DNA from: Ooceraea biroi
Taxonomy: Eukaryota; Arthropoda; Insecta; Hymenoptera; Formicidae
Assembly: GCF_003672135.1 (NCBI RefSeq)
Contig: NC_039510.1
Coordinates: 11,718,001 to 11,782,000 of the forward strand
Length of the DNA stretch: 64,000 bases
Direction of reading: 5' to 3'
Both the position numbers and the translations under genes were made by a program. Positions within the stretch are counted from its first letter, which is position 1, and the number at the start of each line of letters is the position of its first letter. The notes beneath the pieces were generated by a model that saw nothing but the letters and a program-made list of their open reading frames with translations, did no database searches and was not told the origin of the DNA. Positions 1 to 13,000 of this stretch are shown one piece after another.

Positions 1-3000
1 GCATAGAAGTAGCGGCACATTCATAATTGTCAAACAACAATCATCGCAGCCTAGAATGATTATTTATGATCATCCGGTGATCAAATTGATCTTGATTTAT
101 AAGCCTCTAGTCCGGTTTTACAACGTTCATCGTGCAACTAATCGTCCATCATTACCGGTAATTCGGTTGCTTCGCCATCATCATTAATCGTGCAATTTTG
201 CGCGACTTGTCGATCGTGCCGCGATTGCACCTCTGTTTAGCTGCACGAATCGATCGCGACCGCAAAGAAATGTTCGTGTTTTGCAAAGATACCCCACCCC
301 ACGGTGCTTTCCTCCATTTTATTCGATGCATCTGAGAGATCAATCCAATCGAGGAACTTTTGCATGATTCATAAATACGATACCCGGGAAAACCAACGGA
401 GAAGCAAGGCATCAATTAGAAAAGATAGTAGCCGAAGCAACCGGCCTCGGATTTATCGATAGTCGTTGCTAGGCGTGATGTCATTTCGCGTTTTTGCCAG
501 CGTCATTACGTCTTCTTTACGGTGCGCGCGCGATGACTATTTGCTAGATTTTATCGTTATAACACAGGGTTCTCGACGCGTCCTTGCGAAATTCCTTGCG
601 AAGAGCCTTTGACAAAGACGTTATTAATGCACACATCATGTTAACTAAACACTAAAACTCGGAATGCGCAACACTGAGCAGGCTGGTTTTCTTACAAAAT
701 TACGGAGAAATGTTAGAAACGCCCAGTCGTATATTAATTGGTACAATGCTAAACACTACAAATTTGAAAAATGTTTTATTATATTATTGCTCGGCAAAAA
801 TACCAAATGTCTTATTAGACTTGTGTGTTGGTGAGAATAATGTAATTTTGTAAATTTACGTGTACTGTTGAAAATTGAGAGAAAAAGAAATATTGTTAAT
901 AGAAGAGCTGGTATATCTCGTATAATTCTACCTGCATAATTAATAATGCATGCAATTAACTTGATAATATGTAGATTGAAAACCACACACGCGAAAATTA
1001 TATAATAAATGAGTCACTCTCGAATAATAACACGAAACTGTTATCAACATGTTGCATTATTCTAAATGCAAATGATGAAAGACATTGAAGTTAATAATTG
1101 AAGAGTAACAGAAAAAGCAGCAAGATGATAGGTTTACAAGAAGTTGAAAATTTTAAGAACACAAATCTTGTATCTTGCAGAAATTCCATCTCAAGCATGC
1201 TCGCCGCAAGTTTTTTCCATATTTTAGAAAACACGATAGATTCGATTATGGCAGCTATTTAAACGGTCGCAAACCTTAAACCATAAAGCGTGATGGAAAC
1301 AGCGAGCCATCCGATGGCAGCGAAAGTAATTCAATTTCTAATCGACCGCATGCTCCGGTTGCATCTCGAGCGTATACTTTATACGCTCCGTACTTCCGGA
1401 TGAACAATAAAAAAACGGTGCAAAAACTGCGAACGTGAGTCTTGTGTAACGTTCTATCGAGAAGAAGTGCGAATCGTCAGAAAAATGGAAGCATCAGTTG
1501 AATCGAATTGAATGGAATGAAATAGTACAAAAGTAATACTATCACGAATGAATTAACGAAGAAGAATCATGAAAGACATGTAGACGAAATTGAATTCAAT
1601 TTACATAAAATTATTCGAATTATACTCATTAATATTATACAATCGCTTATATTTGACACTTTCTTTTTCTCCCTCCCTCTCTCTCTCTCTCTCTCTCTCT
1701 TTTTCTCATGCAGTATTCACTTATTAATTTTACTATACATTATATGTAACAAAGTGATTCTCGTTCGCGAATTCAATCCACCAGTTTGTTACACCCGGAC
1801 GCGACACCCCATTAATTCGAATAATCAAAGTAGCCTCCTCGACGTAGCCGAAAAATTATGCACCTTAAGCCGCGCGTTAACGCGTGCACAATCCGCACGC
1901 GCCTTCTTATCATAAAGTGCACCAGCTATAAATTCACTGTCAGATACTGTCAGCATACGCGAAGAACGTAATCCTTTCTGCGCTGGTCTGACATCGTGAA
2001 TCACCGGCGTTAACGACAGGTCAGTCTGACCACCGTAATCTGGTTCTACTCTCGCTTCTCTACAACGCGTGCACATCCGCTCTTCCCTTATTTATCGCCC
2101 CTAAGCGTTAACGTGGCGCACATCGGAAATAAATTATTTAAAGCACCATTCTTGCGTCATTCTAGCTATGAAACTTACGAGCGTAATTAATGGTGGCCGA
2201 GCGCACGTCGGTGAATGCTGAATTATCGGTGCGTTGCGTGCGTCGTTAAGCGGATCGGTGGCCGTTCAAAAGTGACCTGCCCGCGAGAATGCCCGCAAGC
2301 ATCATCGACGATAAATCGATCGTGATTACGAGCGATTAAAATTGCGTTATGACGGGTATGCCTGAAAGCATACCCATAAACAAACAGCAAAAGTTTCTAA
2401 TTTCCCCGCTCACATTCAAGTGAATTTCACTTGAATGAAATATGGATTTTTCCGATCGTCATGATATCTGTCATGGTACACGCAATAAATATTCCTATAA
2501 GACTTCGCCAGTAACATCTCGTTGCTATGGTACGTACGTCGGCACGTTATCGTTACTGTCATTGGCGTCGACAATACTGCTGGCGAGATTATCGAACATT
2601 ATCGAGCACGCGAATGACTTTGATTTCGACATCGCATACCTGACAACATCGCGATGCGCAAAGATTGAACGAAAATACTGGTAGCGCATATGCGCGATTA
2701 ATCATTAGACCAGTTGACATTTTACCCATGTTCTGAAACGCGAATAAGTTACCCGATAAAGGCTATGCATTTACCGTTACGATTAATTATTGGAAGCCGG
2801 TTCGTTGCGGCATTGTAGATGGAATAGTAACGGAACGGTAGAAAAAAGCAATTCCGACCTTCGCAGTCGTGATGTAATCATGTGTTTTTTGCATTCGTTT
2901 TCTTCAACTAAAAGGACGTATCACGTATCTCTATTGGGATATTTAAATATTCGTAATGATGTATTTTCTCTATTTAGAGAAGAAAGATGCTTCTTGGCCT

Positions 3001-3304
3001 TCTTTTTTGTTTCCATTTACATTCCGCGGGATCATCGATTCCCGGAAGGCATGTTTGATGAAAGTACACTTAATTAAAGGTTCATCGTAAAAACCCCTCA
3101 TATTATGAGCGTTACATGGCCGAATAATAGAGTTTCGTAATCAAGAAGAGATCGAGCTCTTGAGAAATACCAGATTATCGTGCGGCTGTCAAAATAAGAG
3201 ATTCTTTAGCAAGTTTGATGAATTATACATCTAAAATTGGTTTGGCAAGAGAAATAAAGAACCAAAATTATTTTTCGACTATTACAAAAAAGTACATACT
3301 CGTA
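1..3304. other. Intergenic or intronic stretch, no gene recognised
   Basis: No open frame here resembles a protein family I know, and none is extended by convincing splice sites. The stretch has ordinary AT-rich sequence with CpG-containing islands around 420-560 and 1800-2350. A DREF-type box (TATCGATA) lies at 454-461 and a CT microsatellite at 1677-1700. The short open frames at 1825-2076 (-), 2442-2684 (+) and 2790-3077 (+) look like chance frames. It could be regulatory DNA or an intron of a gene lying outside the window. Confidence 0.5.
1677..1700. repeat. (CT)n microsatellite
   Basis: An uninterrupted CT dinucleotide run inside a longer pyrimidine tract (about 1660-1708). No function is implied. 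Confidence 0.9.
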
Positions 3305-3306
3305 TA

Positions 3307-3442
3307 CAGGGTGTCCCGAATTTAAATGTCCAAACTTCGGGAGCGTGTAGGGGATGATAAATCAAAAATAAAAAGTCCTTTAGAGATATGCTCGTTTTTA
3401 CTTCGTTTTGGAAAAATCGCAAAAAAGAAAACGTAGATTTCA
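3307..3442 (+). repeat. Left terminal inverted repeat of the mariner-type element
   Basis: 136 bp that are the reverse complement of 4032-4167. The similarity stops abruptly inward of 3442. The remnant transposase frame begins inside this repeat, so its first codons are repeat-encoded. Confidence 0.93.
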
Positions 3443-3449
3443 TGCAGCA

Positions 3450-4004
3450 ATGACTCGTCGTTCCGGAATTCTTCTGTTTGAAAATCGGCGCCGCGCATAC
3501 TCTCGCACTTCCTTTGTTTGTTTACATTTCTTTTTTTGTTTACATATTCAAAAAGTGCAGAATTTATTACCCCAGGATTATTTCAACAGGTTGAATTTTT
3601 GCAATTGGTTTCTTGAGCGATTTGATAATGATAATTCATTTCCATCAAAAATAATGTGGACGGATGAAGCTACGTTTACAAGAGGAGGAATTATTAATCA
3701 CAGAAATTCTCATGTATGGGCTCATGAAAATCCCAGGACTGTTAGAGAATACAGGTTCCAGCATGAATTTGCTCGATCACCTGATCTGACACCAGTGGAC
3801 TTCTTTGTGTGGGGGGCCCTGAAGCAGGAAGTTTATTCGTTGCCAGTCAACTCAAGAGAGCAATTAAGAGACCGAATCGTGGCTGCAGTGCACCAAATAT
3901 CACCAGATCAGTGTTTGGCTGCAACACGAGCTGTCCGTACTAGATGCAATGCTTGCATTGCAGCAAGAGGCCAACATTTTGAACAATATCTACATTTACA
4001 TTAA
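3450..4004 (+). pseudogene. Truncated Tc1/mariner-type transposase remnant
   Basis: The open frame runs to a TAA at 4002-4004; the first ATG is at 3450, although the frame is open further upstream into the left repeat. The remnant keeps a TDEATF motif, which matches the region of the first catalytic aspartate in DDE transposases of this superfamily. It also keeps a later SPDLTPVDFFVWG motif, the third acidic position and the conserved block after it. The segment that should carry the second catalytic aspartate is gone: the text passes from YRFQH directly into EFARSPDL, a clean in-frame deletion of very roughly 70 residues by family knowledge. The N-terminal DNA-binding helix-turn-helix region is also absent or replaced by repeat-derived sequence. 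The protein therefore cannot be catalytically competent. The frame contains no stops, so loss was by deletion rather than slow decay. Confidence 0.85.
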
Positions 4005-4031
4005 GCAAGTGACAACATGAATAAATAAGTG

Positions 4032-4167
4032 TGAAATCTACGTTTTCTTTTTTGCGATTTTTCCAAAACGAAGTAAAAACGAGCATATCTCTAAAGGACT
4101 TTTTATTTTTGATTTATCATCCCCTACACGCTCCCGAAGTTTGGACATTTAAATTCGGGACACCCTG
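4032..4167 (-). repeat. Right terminal inverted repeat of the mariner-type element
   Basis: 136 bp reverse-complementary to 3307-3442. It begins 27 bases after the stop codon of the transposase remnant and ends at the flanking TA. Confidence 0.93.
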
Positions 4168-5217
4168 TATATTATGAATATATCTTTTCTATATGTACAC
4201 TCATGCTTATTTATTCATCGTAAATCCATTCCCTATCCCTCTATATTTCAGAATCTGATTATCTACGGATAATATCTTATTCGCAGAATATCTTATCAGC
4301 AGACAAGAGGACATCATGCTCGAAACCGACTCGCTCAAACTGACGGCCAGTTTGATATATAATGTTATACATTCAAACGTTCGTACATTCAAATGAGGAT
4401 TTCTCTCGGCATCGATCATGGGGCCACGATTCGTCATCGAGCTTTTTATCGGCTGGACATACGGAAATACGATCGTGTGGTCGATTGTTCCGTCACGCGG
4501 ACTGATTTTTACCGCGACCCCGCCAACAGCATCTTCACGTGCGCGCACGTTGATCATAAGTATTAAATCTTTCGTAACGACGAAAGGTCACCGTGTTGAT
4601 GCACCGAGAGAGAAGACCGGGACCGGCGTCGCCTCCACTATCATAGCACGTATCCTTTCGCGTGGCCTTTCTCTTTCACCATACAGGCTGCTGCACTTTC
4701 CTCTCGCCATGCAGCAGCGTGGGTTTGACGTTGCAGTTCGATCGCGGGCGTATCTCGAAAATCGATGGCGGCCAGGAGAAACGCGCCGAAGAAAGTTGAC
4801 GCCTCGATGCGAGTCGGCATCGAGGATAGACCAGTTTCGACGGCAGGCCTTGCAAAACGATGAAGGACGCTCCGGGTTCGCGCTCGATCTTGCACAAAAA
4901 ATTGCTCGGAAAGAAATGTGCAAGGGCAATGCCACGTTTTCGATTCCAGCTGGCTGACTCTTTCAGACACTCCCCGCGAGAAGCTATACGTGATCGCTAC
5001 GCGAAACCGGCGTAGTGCATAAATACGCGGTCACTAGAGCACTGATACGCCTAATTAACGAGACCGGCGATCAACGCGTTAAACGGCAGCGGTTGTACAC
5101 GATAGCGGTAGTAGACGCAGTTGTACACGCTTCGAAGATCAAAAGCGGCCGCTAGAAAAGGATCAGCTCGATCGTCTCGATTTGTTTTTTCCTGTTAATG
5201 TTAATCTTTGCTGCTGC

Positions 5218-5238
5218 TGATGATGATGATGATGATGA
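5218..5238. repeat. (TGA)n trinucleotide repeat
   Basis: Seven TGA units directly after a short CTG run. On the minus strand it would encode a serine run inside a chance frame (5152-5340), which I do not regard as a gene. Confidence 0.85.
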
Positions 5239-6131
5239 TAATGTTTCATACGTTGCAGCCGAGAAACCATTTTCTCGCGTACGTTGCATTCTCCCAACAC
5301 GATGAGAACCTGAAGTAGATGCGTTGATTTGATCACTCACCGCTGGTACGATGGAATCGCAACGCGGAGGGCTCCTTTGCTCCAGAAACGTCAGCGACTA
5401 CCAGCCGCTCGTATAATAAGTCCGGCCGGTGTGCAGTCGAGTCCGTTATGCAATTGCACGTCCTGCAGACGGCCGAGGGGGCCCTCTCCTCGTATAACGA
5501 CGACCGAATTAGGACAACGCGCTGCCGAGGACGCTATATGATGCACTTTAACGCTGATGCAGGCCTTCCTGCAATCTACGCCTCGTCCCGACGCGGACGC
5601 TCGCCGCTACCTCGCTCGCTTCGCTTTAATGAATAGAGTGCATTCTAATCTAACGATAAGTGCTGCGTGCCGCACGGATATCTAACCGATTCCGTGTCGT
5701 GCTGATTCTGTTCTGCCGATACATTTTTAAAAATACCGATAAGCTGTTGGTCGCGCTCAGAGATATCTATACTCGGTGTTTACTACGTTGTTGCTCGAAG
5801 GTATCTATTGGCGACGTGAATTTTTAGGACGCAACGTTGGCGTGGCGTTTCAGCCACGATAGTTGAATTAGACAAGAGAAACGATGCAGCAATAATTGGC
5901 AGAATCGGGGGACAGCTTGCTCATTTTAGCAAGACATCTTGCGCAATGGAAGAAAAGTGAAAGATGGAAGCCGACGTAATTTGCATAATCGGCTATCTGA
6001 CTCAATTCTCAAAGTCTCCCTTGATGTCGTATCTACGACGTCACGCGTGTCGAAATTAATTGTAGGCTTGCTTGCGCTGATATAATATTATACTATTGCT
6101 GTCAGTATTACTGTTATATTACACTGCTGTA

Positions 6132-6161
6132 TTAATAACAGTATCATGATACTGTTATTAA
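6132..6161. repeat. Perfect 30-bp palindrome
   Basis: Fifteen bases (TTAATAACAGTATCA) are followed immediately by their exact reverse complement, with no spacer. It sits in an AT-rich patch with further related CAGTAT/ATACTG words upstream (about 6080-6130). It may be a decayed inverted repeat or a dyad binding site. Confidence 0.9.
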
Positions 6162-9100
6162 GGCACTTTATGTATCCCTAATGTTTTTCGTCATAGCATT
6201 TCGTGCCTGAAAAGACTAGAAACGCCGCTTCGCATCGAGGTTACTTGCATTAGTGATAAAAATAGACACGATGCTCTTTGTATTCCATTTGCGTTCGTTA
6301 AAGGTGATGCGGTTGCCTGGCGATGGTGGTCGCGATGACCGGAAAGACGGGCGCAAACGATGTCTAGGACGTAGAGAACTCCAGCTTGGATGTTTCTCTT
6401 GGTGGACGCGAAGGAGGGCTCACGTGGATGGATCATGTGCCGCGTAAGGTGCGCGCATACCTGTATCTCCTTTCTGTAGATTCTTCTCTGGCATGAACAG
6501 GCTGAAAGTGTCGGTTGAGAATTACGCAAGGCGCTAACTACGCGTGTTAACAATTAGATCGCGCACACGCTGGAACACAAGGTGAAACAGATTCACGACT
6601 CGTAATCGGCGTGAATTAGCGCGCGCACTCGTTTCGTACGTTTGGTGAACGCTGAGACGCGTTTCTCCTTTCGATGACCAGCAAACACGCGTCATACAAT
6701 AAACAGTATAGGTATAAGTGCTGATGGATCATCCAGAATGCTGCGAAGCATAGAAGTGAATTTCAAAAAAGGCGAATAGGCGTATAAAGCGAGATGTATT
6801 ATTATACGTTGCACAATCGTATGTATTGTATATCCTTCCTGAAGGATTCCAATGACAGGAACACGCCGCAAATCTCATGCACTGCGGCTAGGTTCCATGG
6901 GGTCATAGGTTAATCTATACCGCCTCGCATAAATATTTGGAGAAAACTGATGGCCCGAAGACATGTTCAAAGCAACGCTTGACTCCTGACATCGGCTATA
7001 CAATTCCGCAGAATAAATTTCCATTGATTTTTTTCTGGATTCAATCGCTTCCCTCGGCCGGAGATAGCTTGTGCAACGCGGCACAAAAATGTAAGACGAA
7101 TACGCACGAAGCATTTACGTAACGCAAGATCAGTGCTGAGTTATCTCGTTTACCTTAACATTCTCACCGCTTCTTTACGTTATTTAGTTACATTAAACGG
7201 ATTTTTAGTTTAATTCCAGCTTACAATTGTTCAATATCAGAGACTCACCGAAGAACTTGAAGAAATTCAGTGCAATGCATTGCATCGCATTTAACACATT
7301 TCAGGAATTTCGAATGCGAGAGTCGAGAAGGAACGTGCTTCGAACAAGATCTTGCGAGATAAAGTTCGGGAGATGGTGCACGCGGAGGTATCGCGACATC
7401 CGCTTTGACTTTACATGACTACGTAATTACCGGATGTCTCGTCGCATACGCGAAGTTCATCGTTACAAGCGAATTTATCACGTTACGAGAATGCGTTATT
7501 GGAGATGCAACGCGAGAAGCGAGGTTCGCATAATGATTCTAAGGGCGAGTCTCGCTTTCACGTGTCTCGCTTCACGGTGAGGAGGTGGTCTTTTGGAGAA
7601 AGCGATGCTGCTTCGCATGCATGTCTAACGTGTAACTTCCCCGACCGGCGTCATCACCGATAGTAATAGGCGTTGGCAGCGAGATGCGTGATAATCCCGC
7701 GATCTTACATAAGCATGCACATAAGTCGAGCTGCTCGATTTCCTGTCGTCCTACGCTTCATCATCTCGCCTCTTGCCTCGAAGCGCATCAAGCGCATCAG
7801 TCAGTCTTAACGCGAAAAGATATTTTATTTTTTGCCTCGCTCTTATTGCCTTTTTGTGCAGATGAATCCAGTCATCATCGCAGTGGCAGTCTAATTAAGC
7901 AAACAACACGGTCACACTGTGTGTCTGAAGAAGCGATACGTTTCTCGTGCGTGCGTTTTTCGTGGAGTGCACCGACTTTCTCGGCGTTTCCCAGTACCGC
8001 CCTTGCGCGAGACGATATTTTTAAACGTCTGACAGCAGCGAGGAGCCTGACACAGGAGGATCCCATGCCTCCTGGAGAGAAGAGAGATGCAAAGCGACTG
8101 TCTCCGGTGAGGATCACAGGGCAATGGCCCGTCAAGGTCGCGTTGTGATTGCACGCACGCTTGGACGCGCTCCCTCGGGAAGGTGCTCCCTCGAGAAGCA
8201 GCCAACTCCACCAGGTAGAAACGCCTAACACGAATGATCCGTCCCTCGTGATCTCCCCCATGGTCTCCCCGTGGAGACTGGCCTTCGTGACGTAACGGAG
8301 CGAAAAGCCGCGCGAATCCGCACGCTAGTTCTATCACGCGCCGGCAAATTACACGGTCCTGAAGGTGTGTATGTGTTTCAGGTATCACGAGACAGGTACG
8401 AACGATCGTGTGACGGCGAAATGAACCGCCGATAAGCCGCCATTAGACTGCCATGGAGGACCGCTCCGCCTGTCGCGACTATCGCGATAACGATTAAAAT
8501 CCACTTTTTGCTCATGTATCATTCTGCCAGAAATTTGTACACGCTAGGTGGAAAAGGTAATTTACTTTCGGTACGTAGCTACAGGTATATATGTAGTTAC
8601 TGAAGTTGATTCACTATTCAAAAAGTACTTGGAATCGATTTTGGCGAAATTTAATAGGAAGCAATAACGATCTACTTTAAAACTTCTAACACGTCTTTCC
8701 ATTTTTCCAGCGTTATAAAAAAGAACATATTTGCAAAGAAACTTTCTTGGAACAACAGATGTTGGCAGCATAATATTATATAATTCATTGAGTTTAAAAG
8801 AGTTCAAGTGATATAATTCCTTCATCATAGCCATGTCTAAAGTTAACTGTATGCTGCGAAGTGCAGTGTCGGAATTTTAAAGAAAAAAAGGGAGACACAT
8901 AGAGTGCCACGGTGAAAACCAGGCGCCTGCGTTGGACACACGCCAACTATTTCGAGTCCCACAATAGCAATCTTATCGTCCATTGCTCTCACGACAGTCG
9001 TGTAATGCAATGGTGTTGACTTTGCACGAAAGGCGTTGCGAGCCGTTGGATTTCCAAGCGTGGAAAGGATCTATCGCCAATGTCTAGGCAATTGTCGCGA

Positions 9101-10005
9101 CGTTTGTTTCTTGGGCAAAAGTAACGGGAAACCTTTTTTTTATGAAGAGATATTAAATAGTAAATGCGCGCACGAGGCTGACGCGGACAAATCCAAGCAT
9201 GACTCTAAAAATTGTTACATATAGAACATTAAAGTATAGCTATATACGCAAAATATATTTACAACTAACGGCAAAACCGGTCTTTACTTTGTTGTCAAAT
9301 ACTACCGTGACTTATTTCAATTCCCGTCTGATATGGCGATATTATATTGCATAATTAGAATCGCGCTAATCGTACAGCAAACCAGTAATAAAGCATTCGT
9401 TGGAAACGAATAGAAACTTTGTAATGACGAAATTAATATAAATTTGGATATAAATTCTAGACAAACTAACTCTAACTAACATTGAAATTAATCAAAAGCA
9501 ACTTTGTAGTAATTACAGTCGTAATATCGGTTCTAATTACGGCAGTAATATCGATGCGTGATGGAATAACGGTGAGTTAGTTAACAAAGTAGAAATTCAG
9601 AGTTAAATAGTTGTTATGTAATTTTATATGAATATTATTATATCTTATTTTCATGAATAATACATTTCCTTGTTCTCTTTTTTTATTTAATATTTTAATA
9701 TAAAAAGATTATTTTCATGCTTTTTCTTTCTCTCTCTTTTTTTTGACGATTACTATTAATCATGTTAATATCGGTAGTGCAAATAATTAGGAATGTGCAA
9801 ACTAGGAACGCTTCAGGGAGCGGCTTCGTCTGATGACCTTTGAGATTCACTTTCGAGGCGTCGAACTGCCTCAATGTCGCAGCCAACTGGGTGCGAGATA
9901 CTTGGTACTTGCATACCGATCGAGGACAAGTCGTGACGCGAAACGCAAATCGCGGCCTTAATGACCTTTGTGCGTTCACTCGCGCTTTCACGAGGCGACA
10001 GTAAG

Positions 10006-10056
10006 CCCTTTGATCAATTGAGACTCTCTGACTGAGAGTCTCAATTGATCAAAGGG
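10006..10056. repeat. Perfect 23-bp stem, 5-base loop hairpin
   Basis: The left arm 10006-10028 (begins CCCTTTGATCAATTG) and right arm 10034-10056 are exact reverse complements separated by TGACT. Pairing stops on both sides. A stem this long and perfect is not expected by chance. It could be a fold-back duplication, a remnant of a small inverted-repeat element, or a structured RNA. The perfect stem with a tiny loop is unlike a typical microRNA precursor, which usually has bulges and a larger loop. Confidence 0.93.
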
Positions 10057-13000
10057 TCTCGCTCATTGCAACTGTTACACGTTCGAAAATGTTCGAAGTA
10101 ATTGACAAAGTTTACACGATTTATTTTTCATTACGAAGATTTTCTTCTCGAAGAAAGAGAGATTTCTTAAAACACATTTCCCTAAAATTCACCAGAATTC
10201 AATCGTCGAAAAGTGAATCTCTGATGACTTTGAATTACGGATTTCTCTAGCTTTTGATATGCGGAAACTCCAGTTATCGTGAAACGGAAACGAGTCCGCG
10301 ACCGAAGAAATTTCATCGAGTTCCGGTATATGAGGGATCTCTTGCAATCGCGTCGCGTCCTCCATAGAAGAGTTGTCGTTTCCGCTCTAACGACCGCGAC
10401 TTCCCGACTTTCACGGAATCGACCGCTGCGACGGTAAAATTAACCAATTAATGTGACTCAAGTACAGAGAATGACCGATCTTCTTTTCAGTCGCGATTTA
10501 TTGATTCTCGAGTCTGCGCGAGGGATTAGCTAACTCGAGATTCATAATGGGGAAATGCGACTCGTTGCCTCATGATTTATGAAGCTTTCACGACGTGTCT
10601 TGACAGCGAAAAAGCCTATAATAAATAAGCCAATTCTATTTATAAACATGAGTTAAATTACATGATTATTTTTAGTTAAATCATCATTTGTAAGATATAT
10701 GCAATTTTCTTTCAAGCAAATATACATGTAATCCCCTTTGTAACAAATAATAAGTAACAGAATATTTGGAGGATACACAACCATGTAAATTCTCAACCAA
10801 ATTGATACACTTATGACTTATTATTATATGCGGATAATTAAGAAAGCGAAAGAGATTTCACCTTATATATAACTTGAAAACTCGATAAAGTAATCACCTC
10901 TTTTAAAGACCTGGTGACGCAGGTCAATGTCTATATTTATCTCATGCTGTTTTATTATCAACTCATTATACTCGTATAGCTCAATTTTATTTTATACTAC
11001 TTAATGCTTATATACACATTGTACGCATAAACATATGCAGAATGTTTTGAAAAAGACTATCATTTTTAATTATTACTATTGTATTTTCTAGTCTAGACAT
11101 GTTTTGAAATGAGATGCCTTATAGTATTCTTAACATCGATCTATCACATTTTATTAACGAGATTTAATGAAATCACGCTTAAATTAAATTACTTTTCTAC
11201 CTATATACGCTTCACTTATTGCAGGCGACTAACATCGCGATTACCCTCCCTGGTTTGATGGGGCAAAGAGCGACACGGAGACAAATAGATGTGATTTACC
11301 GGCACAGAATGTGATGTCTGACATTGATATTCGGAACGCGGAACGCACACCATAACTCAAAGGAGGGATAATTTAATGGCGTTGCATCGTAAGGATGACT
11401 TTTGGCTACTCGTTTATGCACATGACATCCGTCGGATGTCAGTCGAACTCTCATGGCGGGAACTCTCATGGCCGTGGAATGCTCGTCATTAATATCCATG
11501 AGTTAAAACGCATCCGGTTGTGCGTTTTCGGCATTGAGCACGCAGGGTATAACTTACGTCTATCTTGTAAGACATTAATTGCATGGACTATCGATTGCTC
11601 AGTCTATACTTAGCGATCCTCCTGTAATTTATTTTTATGCTTGCTATCATCCGTACGAATAGATATGTTATCATGCGCAAGAGAAACATCAGAGAAATGA
11701 CTCAAGAAGTAAGAGTTGCGCAAATTGAAAAGCTGACTGATGATGAAAGGCGAAATTAAAATCGGATGTTTTAATCGTCTCTCGTTTTAATAATTTATTA
11801 TAATGCACTTTAGAGTTTGACGTATCAACAATCGCATAATTTCTTACTAGAGCAAGCACAAAATAACGTTATACTTTCTATTGATGTATTATAACGGGCG
11901 AATATATGAATTCCAGGTAAAGATTGAATCTTTATGTTACATCTCTCGTGTTCGTTATCGTGTTATCGTGAAAGTCTGCTATCGATCGACGATGCGTAAC
12001 GCTACAATCACCATGAAATATTTCTCTCCAAGTGAACTGGTAAAGCAATCACCATGCGGAGCATAGCGAACGCATAACACACGCCATTATAGGCCATACA
12101 AAGAGACGAGTCGTGGATCTAAATTGGTTTCGTCAATCGTTGATCCGTTTGTCCGTGTGCAAGCTGCGGTGCACGTGCACTAATCGACATTGCGCCAGAC
12201 GACGACACGACGATTCGCCAAATGAGTGTATATGGATGCTGCGACGTGAGCCTAAGCAAGTAGCTTGGGATCGCCTCGTTAATTTTACAACACCCATCAA
12301 CGATAAGACTCACGCGATTCGCTTAAACAATTTTACACGCGCACAAGATTTAAGAGAAGAAAAAATATCTTGTAGCTCTTTATGCGTCCAGTTTTTAAAT
12401 ATGCTTGCCTTATATCATAGAATAATTAATAAAAAGATCTTATATAACAAGGTAATAAAATTAATCAAGCTTACAAAGTAGTTAGTTATTAGTATTAAGT
12501 CACAGAATTGCAAGATCAATTAGGTGTTAAAGTTTTAAAATTAGCGCAAAAAGATCCATGTCTGGATTATAAAGATGTAAATGCATTTAGCAAATTCACT
12601 TACCGTAATTTGTTCTTTTGCATCAATTGCATCGACATTATTATAACTATACTTGTATTAGATAAACGTGCAAAACGTCTCATTTCCGCAGTATTATTTT
12701 CTAATAACAAGAATCACAAAAATTGTATTCGGAACCACTTAGAATAATTTGAATATGATTTTTTAAAATACAATTCTCTTTAACACAATCTTCTGAAATA
12801 GAATATCCAAACTTGGTTTTCTTTCTGAAGCTTCGTTCATCGGAAATCAATTATCGTTAAAATCAACGAATCAAAAACTAAGAGCGTTTTCGTCAAAGAA
12901 TAATTGGCTGTATGTTAGCCAAAGAAGAATCCTCTATTAAAAATAATGCGGCCGAAGTGGGACACTCCGTATAACCTTGTTATTATACGATTTACTCGTG

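Larger units (their letters stand above)
3305..4169 (+). mobile_element. Internally deleted Tc1/mariner-type DNA transposon
   Basis: The element is bounded by two inverted repeats of 136 bp (3307-3442 and 4032-4167). By eye they match base for base, and each outer end begins CAGGGTGTCCCG. A TA dinucleotide flanks both sides (3305-3306 and 4168-4169), as expected for Tc1/mariner target duplication. Between the repeats lies one remnant transposase frame. The total length of about 860 bp is shorter than autonomous family members, and part of the catalytic core is missing. The near-identity of the long repeats suggests fairly recent insertion or amplification as a non-autonomous copy. Boundaries are well supported. 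The subfamily name is not assigned because it would need a repeat-library comparison. Confidence 0.92.

Noticed and set aside
454..461. DRE-like TATCGATA word near the left edge
   Set aside because: No start codon or gene was recognised nearby, so it is recorded only as part of the intergenic entry.
4418..4970. Opposing frames of 179, 115 and 109 codons
   Set aside because: All overlap each other on both strands in a CpG-rich patch, and none has recognisable motifs.
7684..8388. Frames of 154 codons (+), 128 and 158 codons (-) in one GC-rich patch
   Set aside because: Several overlapping frames on both strands are open at once, which points to base composition. None resembles a protein family.
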